DNA of 64,000 nucleotides from Tanypteryx hageni (Eukaryota; Arthropoda; Insecta; Odonata; Petaluridae). The position numbers were made by a program, and so were the translations under genes. This document shows, in pieces, positions 43,940 through 57,810 of the stretch. The DNA is taken from positions 18,609,840-18,673,839 of the forward strand of contig CM054116.1 in assembly GCA_028673005.1 (NCBI GenBank). The letters run 5' to 3'. The notes under the pieces are model-generated. The model was given only the letters and a program-made list of their open reading frames with translations, ran no database searches and had not been told where the DNA came from. Each line of letters opens with the position of its first letter. Position 1 is the first letter of the stretch.

Positions 43940-46900
43940 TTTACTACTTCCTGAGAGTTTCCTTCCATTACAGGGTGGGGTTAGTATTGTTTATAATTAT
44001 GAATAATCTATAATCTATAATTCACGATAATGTGTTTATAAATACTGATAGTTTGTTTATAACTACTGATACTTTGTTTATAACTACCATTAATGTATTT
44101 ATAAGTACCGATACTTGGTTTATAACTAAAAATAATGTGTCTATAACTTCGATAGTGTGTTTATAATAGCCGATAACCCAGCGCGTCCAACCAAGCCTAG
44201 GAAACACTACAGAAAAATGTTGTGCCGCGTTACGCATTGAAACTAATGTAGAGGACTCGATCTATACCAGCGACGTCATACTGTTGCACTACGCATTTTA
44301 TGCTGCGTCTGGTTGTAACGCAGTGTTTCTCATGCTGTAATGTTTTACTTGAAGTCGAAGTCCTTCATTAATTCTAACCAGCACAAAACGCCAGCCATCG
44401 GAAGATGTACGTCAATGTATTTATATCGTACTTTCAGTTATTTTTTTGCAGTACGAAATGATACGTTGCCGAGGATAATATTTAGCGACTAGCAGTTAAT
44501 TATGAGGAATTCATTAAATTTACTAGTGTGGATTCTTCTTTTAGGATATTATGTTTCATTGAGAACACGCCGCGGAGGTTTTCCCTTCCTTGTGTAAGAT
44601 CACTTCGGCAATTAACGCTTCCTGCTACATAGAGCAATACTTAATTATGAAAAACTTTCGCAAATCATCAGTGACGCAGACACGACTCAATTCCTTTGCT
44701 ATTTTAACAATTGAATACCAAAACGCAAAGTTATTAAATGTTGATAAATTGATTTATGTCTATATTTTAATTAAAGGCGGAAAATAAAGGATTTGCCAAG
44801 GGCGCTAAAAACACTCCCTACGGCTGTGCATATAGACTCATATAGACTATATATTTACTCAACCATCGATGTAAAATACATTTTTATTAGACGTATTCAA
44901 AACAAGATTTATTTTTTCCGTAAATAAATACATTTTTATTGTACAACAAATATTCATTTTACAGTGAATTTTGATGCAGCGACGTGAGATGGCCTGAAAA
45001 AAATGAAAAAGAAAATTAATCATTTCGTAATAAAATAAAAATTCAAATATAATTTCAATGACTCGTTTAACCTTTAATCATAATTTTTCTCTCCGCCGTC
45101 TCTCATTACAGTACTTTGTATCTTTCTTAAAAATGACAATCGGTTATAAATCTTTGATTTGCGAGTCGTCCATTTAAAAAAGATAACAGGAGAGAGTTTT
45201 CACTGAATTTTCTATTCGTATCTCTTTTTTGAGGAGACGTATTTTTATTATGAACTTAAAAGGAATTATTTTAAACAAACCCGAACGCACTCAGAAACCA
45301 CAACTATCATCCCTCATTCGTTTCTTCCCCAATGGAGATTATTAAATTATTTTAGTGCTTTTTGGAGATACATGTACAGAAAAGTGTAGTTTTAATGCGT
45401 TCTATACCAACTAAGTGACAGCAGCGGTACGCCTTATGGGTATGTCGACACCGTCCGTCCGTATCTTTAATCCCAGAAACCACTTTCCAGATTTTAGTTA
45501 AATTAATTAAACTTGTTAAAATTAATCAACGCATTGTGATTTTCAACTGCATCCATCAATTAGTACTTCCAAATTAAATAATCGTGTACTCGTTTCTTCC
45601 GTCAAGCAACAATTTGCTACCGTATTTTTCTCTCCCTGGCTCCTATACGATATGTTCTGTAAGTTATTTATCAAAACATTTATTCGGATAAAGAGCAACA
45701 TTTCCCAGAATGTCGTCCGCGGTCAATATAATAACAGTTTATAGTTTCGCAGAAAAAATTTCTAGAAAATCCCAGTCATAATATCACGTATTTTGTTTAC
45801 ATCTATCGCTACGAAAATTATATCGGCGAGCGACAATTTAAAATCCACATTTTTCTCTCTCGTGCTCTTATATGATCTGTGAGGTGCACATAAAAAGATT
45901 TATTCAGATAGAGGACGACAATTACCAGAAAAAACCCAGCGGGATCATATATGTAATTAGGACTTATAGTGTTGGAGATAAAAGTTCACGAACCGCCCAA
46001 TCTATTGACACTGTTTTGAGCGCATTCCCCATAAAGAACGCCTTTGCAGCCTCTTTGTACTCCATTTATGGAGTATACTGTTTCTCATTGTTGCACACGT
46101 TTTCTGTATTCGAACAACTCTGAACATTATACATGCTATTATTTACAATGTCCCATTTTGTCTCCCTCAGCCTCGCATCTTCCTCAGATCGCAAGCTTTC
46201 TTGTCCCTAGAGCAGCGCACAGACTACAGTTTACACACTAAATCGCAGGATTCACCTTTTCCCATCCAGGGTCAACTAGAACGTGCGGGTTCATAAACAA
46301 GAAGGAAAACTATATTATTCACTAGTGGAATCCCCGGAGATGTCAAATGCGTTCTTTAGGGGCTTCACGTACAAATCTGGGTCGTAAGCTTGGGCGGCTC
46401 TCCAATTTTTATCTGCGTAACTATATCGCCTATTTATGAGTTTCGCGGAAGTTTGTGGACAAATGTCGTCCTCTATCCGAATGAGTTTTTTAATCGATGC
46501 TTTACAGATCACATAAAAGAGAGAGAAAAATATGGTGATTTATTTCGAAAAGGGCACCTCGCAGTTTCGGAACTAAACGTCGACAAAGGTTAAAGTGAGA
46601 AGGACATTTTTTTCTCGAAGACGTTCTATTGAATCTTTTTATCGAAAAATATTTCACCACGGTGATATCGACTTTCCAACTCGTACCGATTGTAAAATAA
46701 ATAAAGTTTTCTGTTCATTTACTTTTCCCCCTCCTTTGTTCCATTTTATTCCATTTAATTCTCATTTTAGAATTTCACTGCAATTCTTTTCTCATCTTTA
46801 AAATTTTGATATTTCGAACTCACATTTGAATTATCCGGATGGTTGCATCGGAGCACGCCATGATAACCTCGAAGATGTAGTCCGGTCCTCGAGCTCTGAA

Positions 46901-46951
46901 ACCGATGTAAAAGGTGTTGTTATCGTTTACGGCGAAGCTATCGCCAGCGTA

Positions 46952-47212
46952 GCGCTGGGTGCTGCTGCCGGTAGCTGCTGCGTATGATGGCGCATGGCAA
47001 TCCGGCGTTTCGATCCCAAAGATCTTCTTCAGGGATCGATACGTCGCACTGGATGCAGCTTCGGGCGCCGCCGGCGTAGGAAGGCACGTGCCAGCCTACT
47101 CAGGCGGCACCGGAAGCCGCATCCAGTGCGACGTCGTCGTTCTCTCCATCATCTTGGCAGGGTTTATACATCGGGTTCAGAGCCAAATTCTAAGCGGAGG
47201 GTACCAACCCCT
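46952..47212. other. GC-rich hairpin island (E')
   Basis: Inverted copy (stem at 47042-47133). Arms carry extra single-base changes (for example GCCGGCGTAGG and CTACTCAGG), so the stem is decaying. Confidence 0.72.
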
Positions 47213-48036
47213 TAATGTTTCCCTTCTAGGAGTAGAGGCTGGACGTACTCCCACATTTCCAGTGGAATTTCATCTAAAGGTAAAAAAAATGAAATCACAT
47301 GTATTAACCGCGATTAAATAACTAAATTCTCGAGCAACGCCGGTTACTAAATACGTAAATATAAAGTGGAAAATAATTTCGAGGGCTTTCCCACCATTAC
47401 TGATTAAAGTATTCTGCAATACTTACGTGTTTCTATGAAGTTTGTTATCAGGAAGCCATCCCACGTCGCCCAAATACTGTTTTCTAACTTTCGATAAAAA
47501 TTTGAAACTTTCCTCATCCCCAGTCGATAAATAAAGCAAATATATTTTTTTAATTTGAAAAATACACTGTTTATAATTTTGAGAATTTTGTCGTTAAATA
47601 CAGCATCCAGCAATATATAAGTGATAAGGGATACTTTCAAAATTTTGATTATCTCAATCGTAATGAAAATACGGAGTAGCGTCAATAAAACAATGATGGT
47701 CTTGGATTTGATGTTGTAGAGGGCGCCCTGTGGGAAAAATAAGAGTGGTACATCGTGACTATCATGATAACATAAACGGTGTTATGGTGATCTAAGATTA
47801 AGAATGAGATCAAGAATGAGTGAACATGAAAAACACAAAAATGAATCTCGGAAGTCAATCAGGGGCACCACTTTACTGGTGACAAAAAATGAGCTCTCCG
47901 TCATATCTCGTAAAGTATTGGTCATATCAAAAAGGTTTTCAAACAGAACCTGTAGAACTAGTACAGTATTTCGTTCCGTATACATTTTTATGGTAGGAGT
48001 AGCCGTTATCGGGAAACAAACAATTTGTAATTCGCT
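47213..48036 (-). pseudogene. Candidate spliced gene remnant (E')
   Basis: Inverted copy with the donor and acceptors conserved. Next to its upstream acceptor the E' copy lacks the flanking ~250 bp seen in A, B and F' (sequence jumps at about 48056). Confidence 0.33.
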
Positions 48037-49513
48037 CTGAAGTTAGAGAAATTCATGCGTAAATAAAAATTGAATATTTACCTGGAATCATTTCTACTGT
48101 ATCGTTTTGCAGTATGTCCTAAATAAAATTACGTAATGTGTTTATTAATGCACCAAGTCAGGAAGTGAAGGGATTTTTAGTCGACGGAGAGATAAAATAG
48201 TATCGTGGTGTTTTGCAGTTCTATGCCTTGCGTTCGTTCAAATCGTATCGTTTAGTTTCAAACACTATATCGAACGAGACGCGCCTATTTGTGATACACT
48301 TTCCTGACTTGCTTAAGCATCGATTCGGTAAAGACATAAGTACTAGATAAACTCGCACGAGAATACTTGCTCCTTGTATTGAAATGGGAACGGGAATGAA
48401 TGACATTTGACCCTGCCACAATGTTAGTTTCATCTCCTGACTGTGCTACGAAAATTCTTATGCAGGCTTCATAATTGCGCCACCGGTCTTCGAAAATTAC
48501 CATTATGCTCGCAGCGATTATTTTTGCGATAGTTTTCTGCTAAGGACTTCCGAGCATGACTAAAAATCTCCCCCACGCGGTGAAAATAAAACGGTATACC
48601 CCCGAGATCCGCTGATATCAATTAGTGCACTCCATGCAAATGATAGGTCACGTCTCTCGATTTCACCGCTGCTTTGCTTTACGCTTACCTTTCATCCGTG
48701 TGCACCACTTACAAACGAATTGCATTTTATGGCGTATTTTATGTCAAATAAAACCGACAACCTAAAACGTTTACCTCTTAAACCCACATCTCTATAAAAA
48801 AAAGCTTGACCTATGCAATCCACCTTTCTCCAGCTCCTTCCGAAAAAAATCATACGAGACTGGAACAATGTCGTCAGCTACTAAGCTACAAAACGATAAC
48901 TATTATAAACATTATTTTTTCTATTACCTTGATATTTGGTTCCATTCTGAGAGAAGCGAATGATTTACGCCTTAGTCCCATAACGTTCTATGGCAGTAGC
49001 CGTTGCCTAGACAACCGAGCGTCCCTAACAATGCAATTCACGAGAAACAAAGAGAGAGTATTATTGCGCCGTCATTAAATTAATTCCGCGGGATTGAAAA
49101 TTTTCCTATTTGTCGCATTGTAAAATTATTTGATGTCATAAGGAATATTATTCTAGATTTGAACTTTAATAGACAAAGTAATACACCAAGTAAAGAGGAT
49201 TAATGGCAAATAAGAAAAACAGCTGAAATTAATATATCCGTTTATTAGCACTTAAACGATTTTTACAATTAAAAGAACACCTCTACATAATGAACGTACA
49301 AAACGAAACTCACTAAGGAAAAAACAAATATTATGTAGCTGATGAAATTCAAAATATGCATTACATATTCATTTAAAAATACAAACATTCTCACTTCCAT
49401 AAGACATATGTACATCCAAGCAGAAAGGAAAATTATGTAAATTAAAATGGCTTCTTGACCATTATTAATATCCATTACATTTTTTATAAATATTCAAACG
49501 TTATTCTCACTTC

Positions 49514-49773
49514 GGTTTTTCACTCGCTGTGAAATATTTCAGTTCTGTTGATGTCTTAAGTGACTGCCTTGCAGTACGCTTCTACGTTCAGGATCTGTAC
49601 TCTCCTAGGACGTGTTGAATGAGGGCTTCATGGTGTGCGATTTGCACGCCTCAGCGGCTAGTCGGAGGCTCGAGTTCGATTCCCGGCGTTTTCTCGTGAT
49701 TTTTTCTTCTAATCCTTCCGTTCCAACCACCCCAAGTTATGACTTTACCATTGAAAACCACTTTCCTTGTGAA
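49514..49773 (+). mobile_element. tRNA-derived SINE (E')
   Basis: Same insertion in the inverted copy, flanked by TTCTCACTTC at 49504-49513 and 49774-49783. Confidence 0.78.
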
Positions 49774-50430
49774 TTCTCACTTCCATAAGATATATGTGCA
49801 TACAATAAGAAAGGAAAAATATATATATGTGCATTGAAAAGGGTTATTGGCCATTATTGATATTCATTACATATTTAATAAAAAACACAAAACATTCGCA
49901 ATTCCATAAGGCATGAACATGTGTTATCAAACAAAGGTAAATTGTGTAAATTGAAATGGGTTATTTACCATTATTAATTTCCGTTACACATTTCAAAATC
50001 TAATGTGGCCACCACATGACCTTCTCTATGCCAGTAATATTTCTAACAAATTCCAAATAGGTTAAATGATAATAAATATTTCAAGGAACTGCGAGACGGA
50101 TTTAAAGACTTGACAAAGAAAAGAAATAAACTCAAACCATCGCCTTCTAATTTTGGCTATAGCCACAAAGCTCCAACAGTTAAAAAAATAAAAAGGAGCG
50201 TTCATAAGACGTAAGTGTAATGTGTTTACAATAGTCGCCGGTAGGTGGAGTGGTGGGGTAAGACAAAAAAATATGTCATAAACATATCTCTTAAACGATG
50301 CATTATATGGGGAATTGTTTTAAACGAACTTCGTACAAAATTAAATTTGCTACAACGTTTATTCCAGTACGTTTTTACATTCATCAAATATTAAAGCAAA
50401 TATTTCGAAATTACGGATAATCGACCGATT

Positions 50431-50595
50431 TTAGCTAAATACTAATGACCCGATTTCGCTTAGCGCTTCAATGCGATAATTTGCTTGTTTATGTTCGCTA
50501 GAGGTATCATCCGATAAAACTGAATATTTTTCATAAAATTCAATTAGTTTGATTGTATTTGCTTTTGTCCACTCCATGAGTGCAGATGTGCGTGT
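50431..50595 (-). pseudogene. MADF domain fragment, E'
   Basis: Antisense copy with the same stop. D' lacks it because that copy begins inside the preceding orphan frame. Confidence 0.5.
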
Positions 50596-51567
50596 TCACG
50601 TAGTTGGTCGAACAACTGAAGACCGACAGCATCGAGCAATGAACAACATGTGTTTGCTGATAGTAGAACAATCTGACCTTGGGCTCGCGCATACGCAAAG
50701 TGTGTGACAGAAGGCTTCTTTGGCTTCTTCTTTAGAGGGGTCATTGTTACTTCTAGGGAATCCCGAGGCCACTCTCCCTTGCCGTAAATCTTATATGATA
50801 TACGTAGCTAGATACAATTATTACATACAAAATGAATGTTTATTTATTAAAAATTACGCGAGACAACTTTTATATCAGTTCTTTCCTGAGGTTTGTTCAA
50901 GTATCACATAGTAGAGTTGCTTATTTTTTAAAGCAGAATTAATATCCGTGCCGAAATAGCTTAAATAACTGATTTTTATAACATAAAAAATTTTTTATTC
51001 CTCTTTTAAACAATGCCAAATGCTAAAACCATACTGACAATATCAATGCTTTTAAATGGGAACTGATATCGTATATATTACGACTGCATTGATTTAGTGC
51101 TTTTAATGGGAATTTATGGCGTCATATTTGAATCGTTATTTTCAAATTGCATTTTAAGTATAGTTTACGCTCAAATAATTAATTCGGAGAAAAATTAGTC
51201 AATTAGTGTTTCCAATATATCTTCTCAATTAAATACGATCTCGGCTACTATCAACGGATTCCCATGAAATCGCCGATTTCCATCTCCTGCAATACTTTTA
51301 TTTGTTAGGAATATATGTATTCGTTCCCTATAATTGACAGCGAAATTTGTTTCTTCATTTACATATGAAATTAAGGAATTAAAACATATCCAAGAAGGTA
51401 CAATAAGAAAACTTCTATAACAATTTTTTAATTTCGACCAAAATATAATCGTCAACTTCTTCCTCATTTAAATACCTATATGTCCTTTTTGCTTCTCTTC
51501 AACTGAACATTTGTATGCATCAAATTAGTCAATTTTTGCTTATTTTATTATAACAACACTTTCCATG

Positions 51568-51795
51568 TTATACAAACAAATCATTTATCGCCAAATCGAT
51601 TTCAAAGTCCGGGAACACGTTTTGTTTCATAGGTTTCACTATAAAATATTCACGTGACAAATTAAACCCACAGAATCCGCCTTTGCATGGGATGGGTATT
51701 GTTAAGCTAAATTTGACTATATCTTCAAACGTGTTTCCACCGGTTGCTTCCCTAGAGCGTGCAATTCCTGCCCAAGGTTTAAATTTTTTTGATAT
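51568..51795 (-). pseudogene. NPC2/ML-like exon frame (E')
   Basis: Open antisense copy with the cysteine motif intact and the synonymous AAG-to-AAA change shared with D' and F'. Confidence 0.38.
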
Positions 51796-52584
51796 TCATG
51801 AACACATAATATGATGCAGTTTCTTCAACTGGAAATCGATTCGAGTGAAATAACTATCTTTTAAAAGTTATTCCATCGATTGTTTATCATGATTATTTGA
51901 TAAAAGATACAAAGTTAGTTAACTACTAACTAAGTTAGTCGCCGATAAAGGATGCGAGAAAATTTATTTATTTGGGCAAAATATGGGAAGACATGAAATA
52001 TTGCGTAACATCAAGCATTACAATTTAAATTAACTTGGTTTCATTACTTGATTTTATTCTCAAATCTTCCTCACAATTGTCTGTCTTGACTTAAAAACCC
52101 GAGAAACCCCGGATAATTTCAGATAGCATATTATATTTTCTAAATAGGTTGGCCTATCTTCAGTTGAATTTGAAAATGTGCACGGTTATTTTACACAAAT
52201 AAATATCCTGTAGGAGCAGGTCTATAGGGATAAGAAAAGCGGTATCTTAGAGGGAATCGCTATTTTAAAGATTTGCTTGATAGAGTTTTTACTCATAAAT
52301 CTATTTAACTGAATATTTTTCTGTTGGAAAAATATTAACTCTAGTTAAATTCAATAAGAAGGTAGGTTAATTTTAAGGCGTTTTTCTTATTTGGTTTAAT
52401 AAACAAATGAATTAAAAATATACCATTTCATTATGTTTTGTGTTGTAATGAATTTTATATGCTTTGCCATAGTACACATCCTTATTTGTATATTTTTACG
52501 AGCTCCATGTTACGTTTTGTAGCCAATGGAAGTAATAAAAATGAATTTCGTATAGAAATATTTCTCATTAACAGCAATAAAACT

Positions 52585-52611
52585 CTATATATATATATAT
52601 ATATATATATA
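52585..52611. repeat. (TA)n run, length varies between unit copies
   Basis: The same position has about 4 TA repeats in A (near 1990), about 8 in B (near 12940) and C (near 24035), few in D' (near 28942) and F' (near 62600), and about 13 here. Confidence 0.9.
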
Positions 52612-52651
52612 TTACACATTATTTAAATAAAAACGAAATTGGATCCAGGAA

Positions 52652-53093
52652 TTGATGAAGTGGATGAACAACTTGAGATCTATGATGTCGCTTCAGAAGT
52701 TAGTGAACATTTTGATATTGGATTGTGCAAGGGTAGATGAAAGGCCACAAAGTATGATTAGTGAATTTAAATATTAAATCTTGAGCAAATGCTGGACATC
52801 TTCACCGACTTATGACTTTAAGAATGATGGTGAAAATATTCGAGCTTTCCGTCTACCGTTGCTTACTCAGCATACTCCTTGGTTAACTTAATGTACACTT
52901 TTAAAGGCTGCTCTATGTCAAGTTTGTATACTTTTTCCTCAAAGGGCGAATAGGGAATTTCGATATTCTTTCATTAATACAAAAAATTTCATGATGCCGC
53001 AAGTTCCCATGACAAAACCCACTGTCATAAAACTTCACAAACAGAAGTCGATCACTCTATTTCAATAATGAAAGAGAAAAGTCCTTCGAAACA
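52652..53093 (+). pseudogene. ZMYM1/TTF-type hAT relic, truncated at the E'/F' joint
   Basis: Only the N-terminal zinc-finger part remains, with a stop after the PWLT segment. The element ends at 53093, where the sequence jumps about 1.1 kb in unit coordinates into F'. Confidence 0.7.
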
Positions 53094-53296
53094 AAGTAGC
53101 TAGTAGCTAGAAGATTGATATTTAATACGAATGTTCGGTTCTTAAAGTGAAAGTCATTTGCAAAAACATAATTCAAAAACTAGACCTGGTTCGATCCCTG
53201 AGAATGATTTCCATTCCCCATAAGTTAACATGGAAAAATGGATATTTCAACCTGCAAGCTTATATTCTTTTACTTATTAAAATTCTTTTTCTAGTA

Positions 53297-53729
53297 ATGC
53301 AAATATTTTTTAGATTCGTCGATATAGTAGACTGTGTGCAGATGAAGTCATATTCTCTCAACTTTTATGGAATGCCTTTTTGTGTCAATGAGCAGTCTGC
53401 TTGGATAATTTCACATATTTTGTCCGATAATCTAGAAACTTATTGCGGTTTGGGTCCAGGCTTCTTCCGTGTTAAATCAACTTCTTCCATATTTTCCTCA
53501 GCTTCGTGTATTCTCCTCATTAGTTTGTACACAACAGACAAAGATACGCCCAAGTTTTTTGCCATTTTAACCGCTGACTCACCTTGTTCTCTCATATTTT
53601 TAAATACATCAATTTTTTCGTCGGTTATCGAGGTTATTTTCTTTCTTGTTCTGGAAACTACATCATTTAGTACACTCTGTATTCCATTTTAATTTACTAC
53701 TTCCTGAGAGTTTTCTTCGATTACAGGGT
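53297..53729 (-). pseudogene. Tc1/mariner-like transposase N-terminus (F')
   Basis: Same truncated form as copies A and B, in inverted orientation. Its start codon has changed (ATC in place of ATG). Confidence 0.63.
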
Positions 53730-56725
53730 GGGGTTAGTATTGTTTATAATTATCAATAATCTATAATCTATAATACACGATAATGTGTTTATAACTACTG
53801 ATAGTTTGTTTATAACTACTGATATTTTGTTCATAACTACTGATACTTTGTTTATAACTGCCAATAATGTATTTATGACTACCGATACTTGGTTTATAAC
53901 TAACAATAATGTGTCTATAACTTCCGATAATGTGTTTATAGTATCCGATAACGCAGCGCGTCCAACCAGGCCTAGGAAACACTTCAGAAAAAGGTTGTAC
54001 CGCGTTACGCATTGATACTAATGTAGAGGACTCGATCTATACCAGCGACGTCATACTGTTGCACTACGCTTTTTATGCTGCGTCTGGTTGTAACGCAGTG
54101 TTTCTCATGCTGTAAGGTTTTACTTGAAGTCGAAGTCCTTCATTAATTCTAACCAGCACAAAACGCCAGCCATCGGAAGATGTACGTCAATGTATTTATA
54201 TCGTACTTTCAGTTATTTTTTTGCAGTACGAAATGATACGTTGCCGAGGATAATATTTAGCGACTAGCAGTTAATTATGAGGAATTCATTAAATTTACTA
54301 GTGTGGATTCTTCTTTTAGGATATTATGTTTCATTGAAAACACGCCGCGGAGGTTTTCCCTTCCTTGTGTAAGATCACTTCGGCAATTAACGCTTCCTGC
54401 TACATAGAGCAATACTTAATTATCAAAAACTTTCGCAAATCATCAGTGACGCAGACACGACTCAATTCCTTTGCTATTTTAACAATTGAATACCAAAACG
54501 CAAAGTTATTAAATGTTGATAAATTGATTTATGTCTATATTTTAATTAAAGGCGGAAAATGAAGGATTTGCCAAGGGCGCTAAAAACACTCCCTACGGCT
54601 GTGCATATAGACTCATATAGACTATATATTTACTCAACCATCGATGTAAAATACATTTTTATTAGACGTATTCAAAACAAGATTTATTTTTTCCGTAAAT
54701 AAATACATTTTTATTGTACAACAAATATTCATTTTACAGTGAATTTTGATGCAGCGACGTGAGATGGCCTGAAAAAAATGAAAAAGAAAATTAATCATTT
54801 CGTAATAAAATAAAAATTCAAATATAATTTCAATGACTCGTTTAACCTTTAATCATAATTTTTCTCTCCGCCGTCTCTCATTACAATACTTTGTATCTTT
54901 CTTAAAAATGACAATCGGTTATAAATCTTTGATTTGCGAGTCGTCCATTTACAGGGGATAACAAGAGAGAGTTTTCGCTGAATTTTCTATTCGTATCTCT
55001 TTTTGAGGAGACGTATTTTTATTATGAACTTAAAAGGAATTATTTTAAACAAACCCGAACGCACTCAGAAACCACAACTATCATCCCTCATTCGTTTCTT
55101 CCCCAATGGAGATTATTAAATTATTTTAGTGCTTTTTGGAGATACATGTACCAAAAAGTGTAGTTTTAATGCGTTCTATACCAACTAAGTGATAGCAGCG
55201 GAACGCCTTGTCGGTATGTCGCCCCCGTCCGTCCGTATCTTTAATCCCAGAAACCACTTTCCGGATTTTAGTTAAATTAATTAAACTTGTTAAAATTAAT
55301 CAACGCATTGTGATTTTCAACTGCATCCATCAATTAGTACTTCCAAATTAAATAATCGTGTACTCGTTTCTTCCGTCAAGCAACAATTTGCTACCGTATT
55401 TTTCTCTCCCTGGCTCCTATACGATATGTTCTGTAAGTTATTTATCAAAACATTTATTCGGATAAAGAGCAACATTTCCCACAAATTCGTCCGCGGTCTA
55501 TATAATAACAGTTTATAGTTTCGCAGAAAAAATTTCTAGAAAATCCCAGTCATAATATCACATATTTTGTTTACGTCTATCGCTACGAAAATTATATCGG
55601 CGAGCGACAATTTAAAATCCACATTTTTATCTCTCGTGCTCTTATATGATCTGTGAGGTGCACATAAAAAGATTTATTCAGATAGAGGACGACAATTACC
55701 AGAAAAAACCCAGCGGGATCATATATGTAATTAGGACTTATAGTGTTGGAGATAAAAGTTCACGAACCGCCCAATCTATTGACACTGTTTTGAGCGCATT
55801 CCCCATAAAGAACGCCTTTGCAGCCTCTGTGTACTCCATTTATGGAGTATACTGTTTCTCATTGTTGCACACGTTTTCTGTATTCGAACAACTCTGAACA
55901 TTATACATGCTATTATTTACAATGTCCCATTTTGTCTCCCTCAGCCTCGCATCTTCCTCAGATCGCAAGCTTTCTTGTCCCTAGAGCAGCGCACAGACTA
56001 CAGTTTACAGACTAAATCGCAGGATTCACCTTTTCCCATCCAGGGTCAACTAGAACGTGCGGGTTCATAAACAAGAAGGAAAACTATATTATTCACTAGT
56101 GGAATCCCCGGAGATGTCAAATGCGTTCTTTAGGGGCTTCACGTACAAATCTGGGTCGTAAGCTTGGGCGGCTCTCCAATTTTTATCTGCGTAACTATAT
56201 CGCCTATTTATGAGTTTCGCGGAAGTTTGTGGACAAATGTCGTCCTCTATCCGAATGAGTTTTTTAATCGATGCTTTACAGATCACATAAAAGAGAGAGA
56301 AAAATATGGTGATTTATTTCGAAAAGGGCACCTCGCAGTTTCGGAACTAAACGTCGACAAAGGTTAAAGTGAGAAGGACATTTTTTTCTCGAAGACGTTC
56401 AATTAAATCTTTTTATCGAAAAATATTTCACCACGGTGATATCGACTTTCCAACTCGTACCGATTGTAAAATAAATAAAGTTTTCTGTTCATTTACTTTT
56501 CCCCCTCCTTTGTTCCATTTTATTCCATTTAATTCTCATTTTAGAATTTCACTGCAATTCTTTTCTCATCTTTAAAATTTTGATATTTCGAACTCACATT
56601 TGAATTATCCGGATGGTTGCATCGGAGCACGCCATGATACCCTCGAAGATGTAGTCCGGTCCTCGAGCTCTGAAACCGATGTAAAAGGTGTTGTTATCGT
56701 TTACGGCGAAGCTATCGCCAGCGTA

Positions 56726-56986
56726 GCGCTGGGTGCTGCTGCCGGTAGCTGCTGCGTATGATGGCGCATGGCAATCCGACGTTTCGATCCCAAAGATCTT
56801 CTTCAGGGATCGATACGTCGCACTGGATGCAGCTTCGGGCGCCGCCTGCGTAGGAAGGAACGTGCCAGCCTACGCAGGCGGCACCGGAAGCCGCATCCAG
56901 TGCGACGTCGTCGTTCTCTCCATCATCTTGGCAGGGTTTATACATCGGGTTCAGAGCCAAATTCTCGGCGGAGGGTACCAACCCCT
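56726..56986. other. GC-rich hairpin island (F')
   Basis: Inverted copy (stem at 56816-56907). Arms are nearly as in A, with a loop change (GGAACGTGCC) that breaks the loop palindrome. Confidence 0.72.
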
Positions 56987-57810
56987 TAATGTTTCCCTTC
57001 TAGGAGTAGATGCTGGACGTACTCCCACATTTCCAGTGGAATTTCATCTAAAGGTAAAAAAAATGAAATCACATGTATTAACCGCGATTAAATAACTAAA
57101 TTCTCGAGCAACGCCGGTTACTAAATACGTAAATATAAAGTGGAAAATAATTTCGAGGGCTTTCCCACCATTACTGATTAAAGTATTCTGCAATACTTAC
57201 GTGTTTCTATGAAGTTTGTTATCAGGAAGCCATCCCACGTCGCCCAAATACTGTTTTCTAACTTTCGATAAAAATTTGAAACTTTCCTCATCCCCAGTCG
57301 ATAAATAAAGCAAATATATTTTTTTAATTTGAAAAATACACTGTTTATAATTTTGAGAATTTTGTCGTTAAATACAGCATCCAGCAATATATAAGTGATA
57401 AGGGATACTTTCAAAATTTTGATTATCTCAATCGTTATGAAAATACGGAGAAGCGTCAATAAAACAATGATGGTCTTGTATTTGATGTTGTAGAGGGCGC
57501 CCTGTGGGAAAAATAAGAGTGGTACATCGTGACTATCATGATAACATAAACGGAGTTATGGTGATCTAAGATTAAGAATGAGATCAAGAATGAGTGAACA
57601 TGAAAAACACATAAATGAATCTCGGAAGTCAATCAGGGGCACCACTTTACTGGTGACAAAAAATGAGCTCTCCGTCATATCTCGTAAAGTATTGGTCATA
57701 TCAAAAAGGTTTTCAAAAAGAACCTGTAGAACTAGTACAGTATTTCGTTCCGTATACATTTTTATGGTAGGAGTGGCCGTTATCGGGAAACAAATAATTT
57801 GTAATTCGCT
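56987..57810 (-). pseudogene. Candidate spliced gene remnant (F')
   Basis: Inverted copy with the same signals. Confidence 0.33.

Larger units (their letters stand above)
43535..53093 (-). repeat. Repeated unit, inverted copy E'
   Basis: Reverse complement of A-11145 down to about A-1525. In unit coordinates it continues exactly where D' stopped. Its first ~0.8 kb (43535-44300) is more diverged from A and B than the rest. It carries the 168-bp segment and keeps the 32-bp segment. At 53093 it jumps to F', missing about 1.1 kb of unit. Confidence 0.93.
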
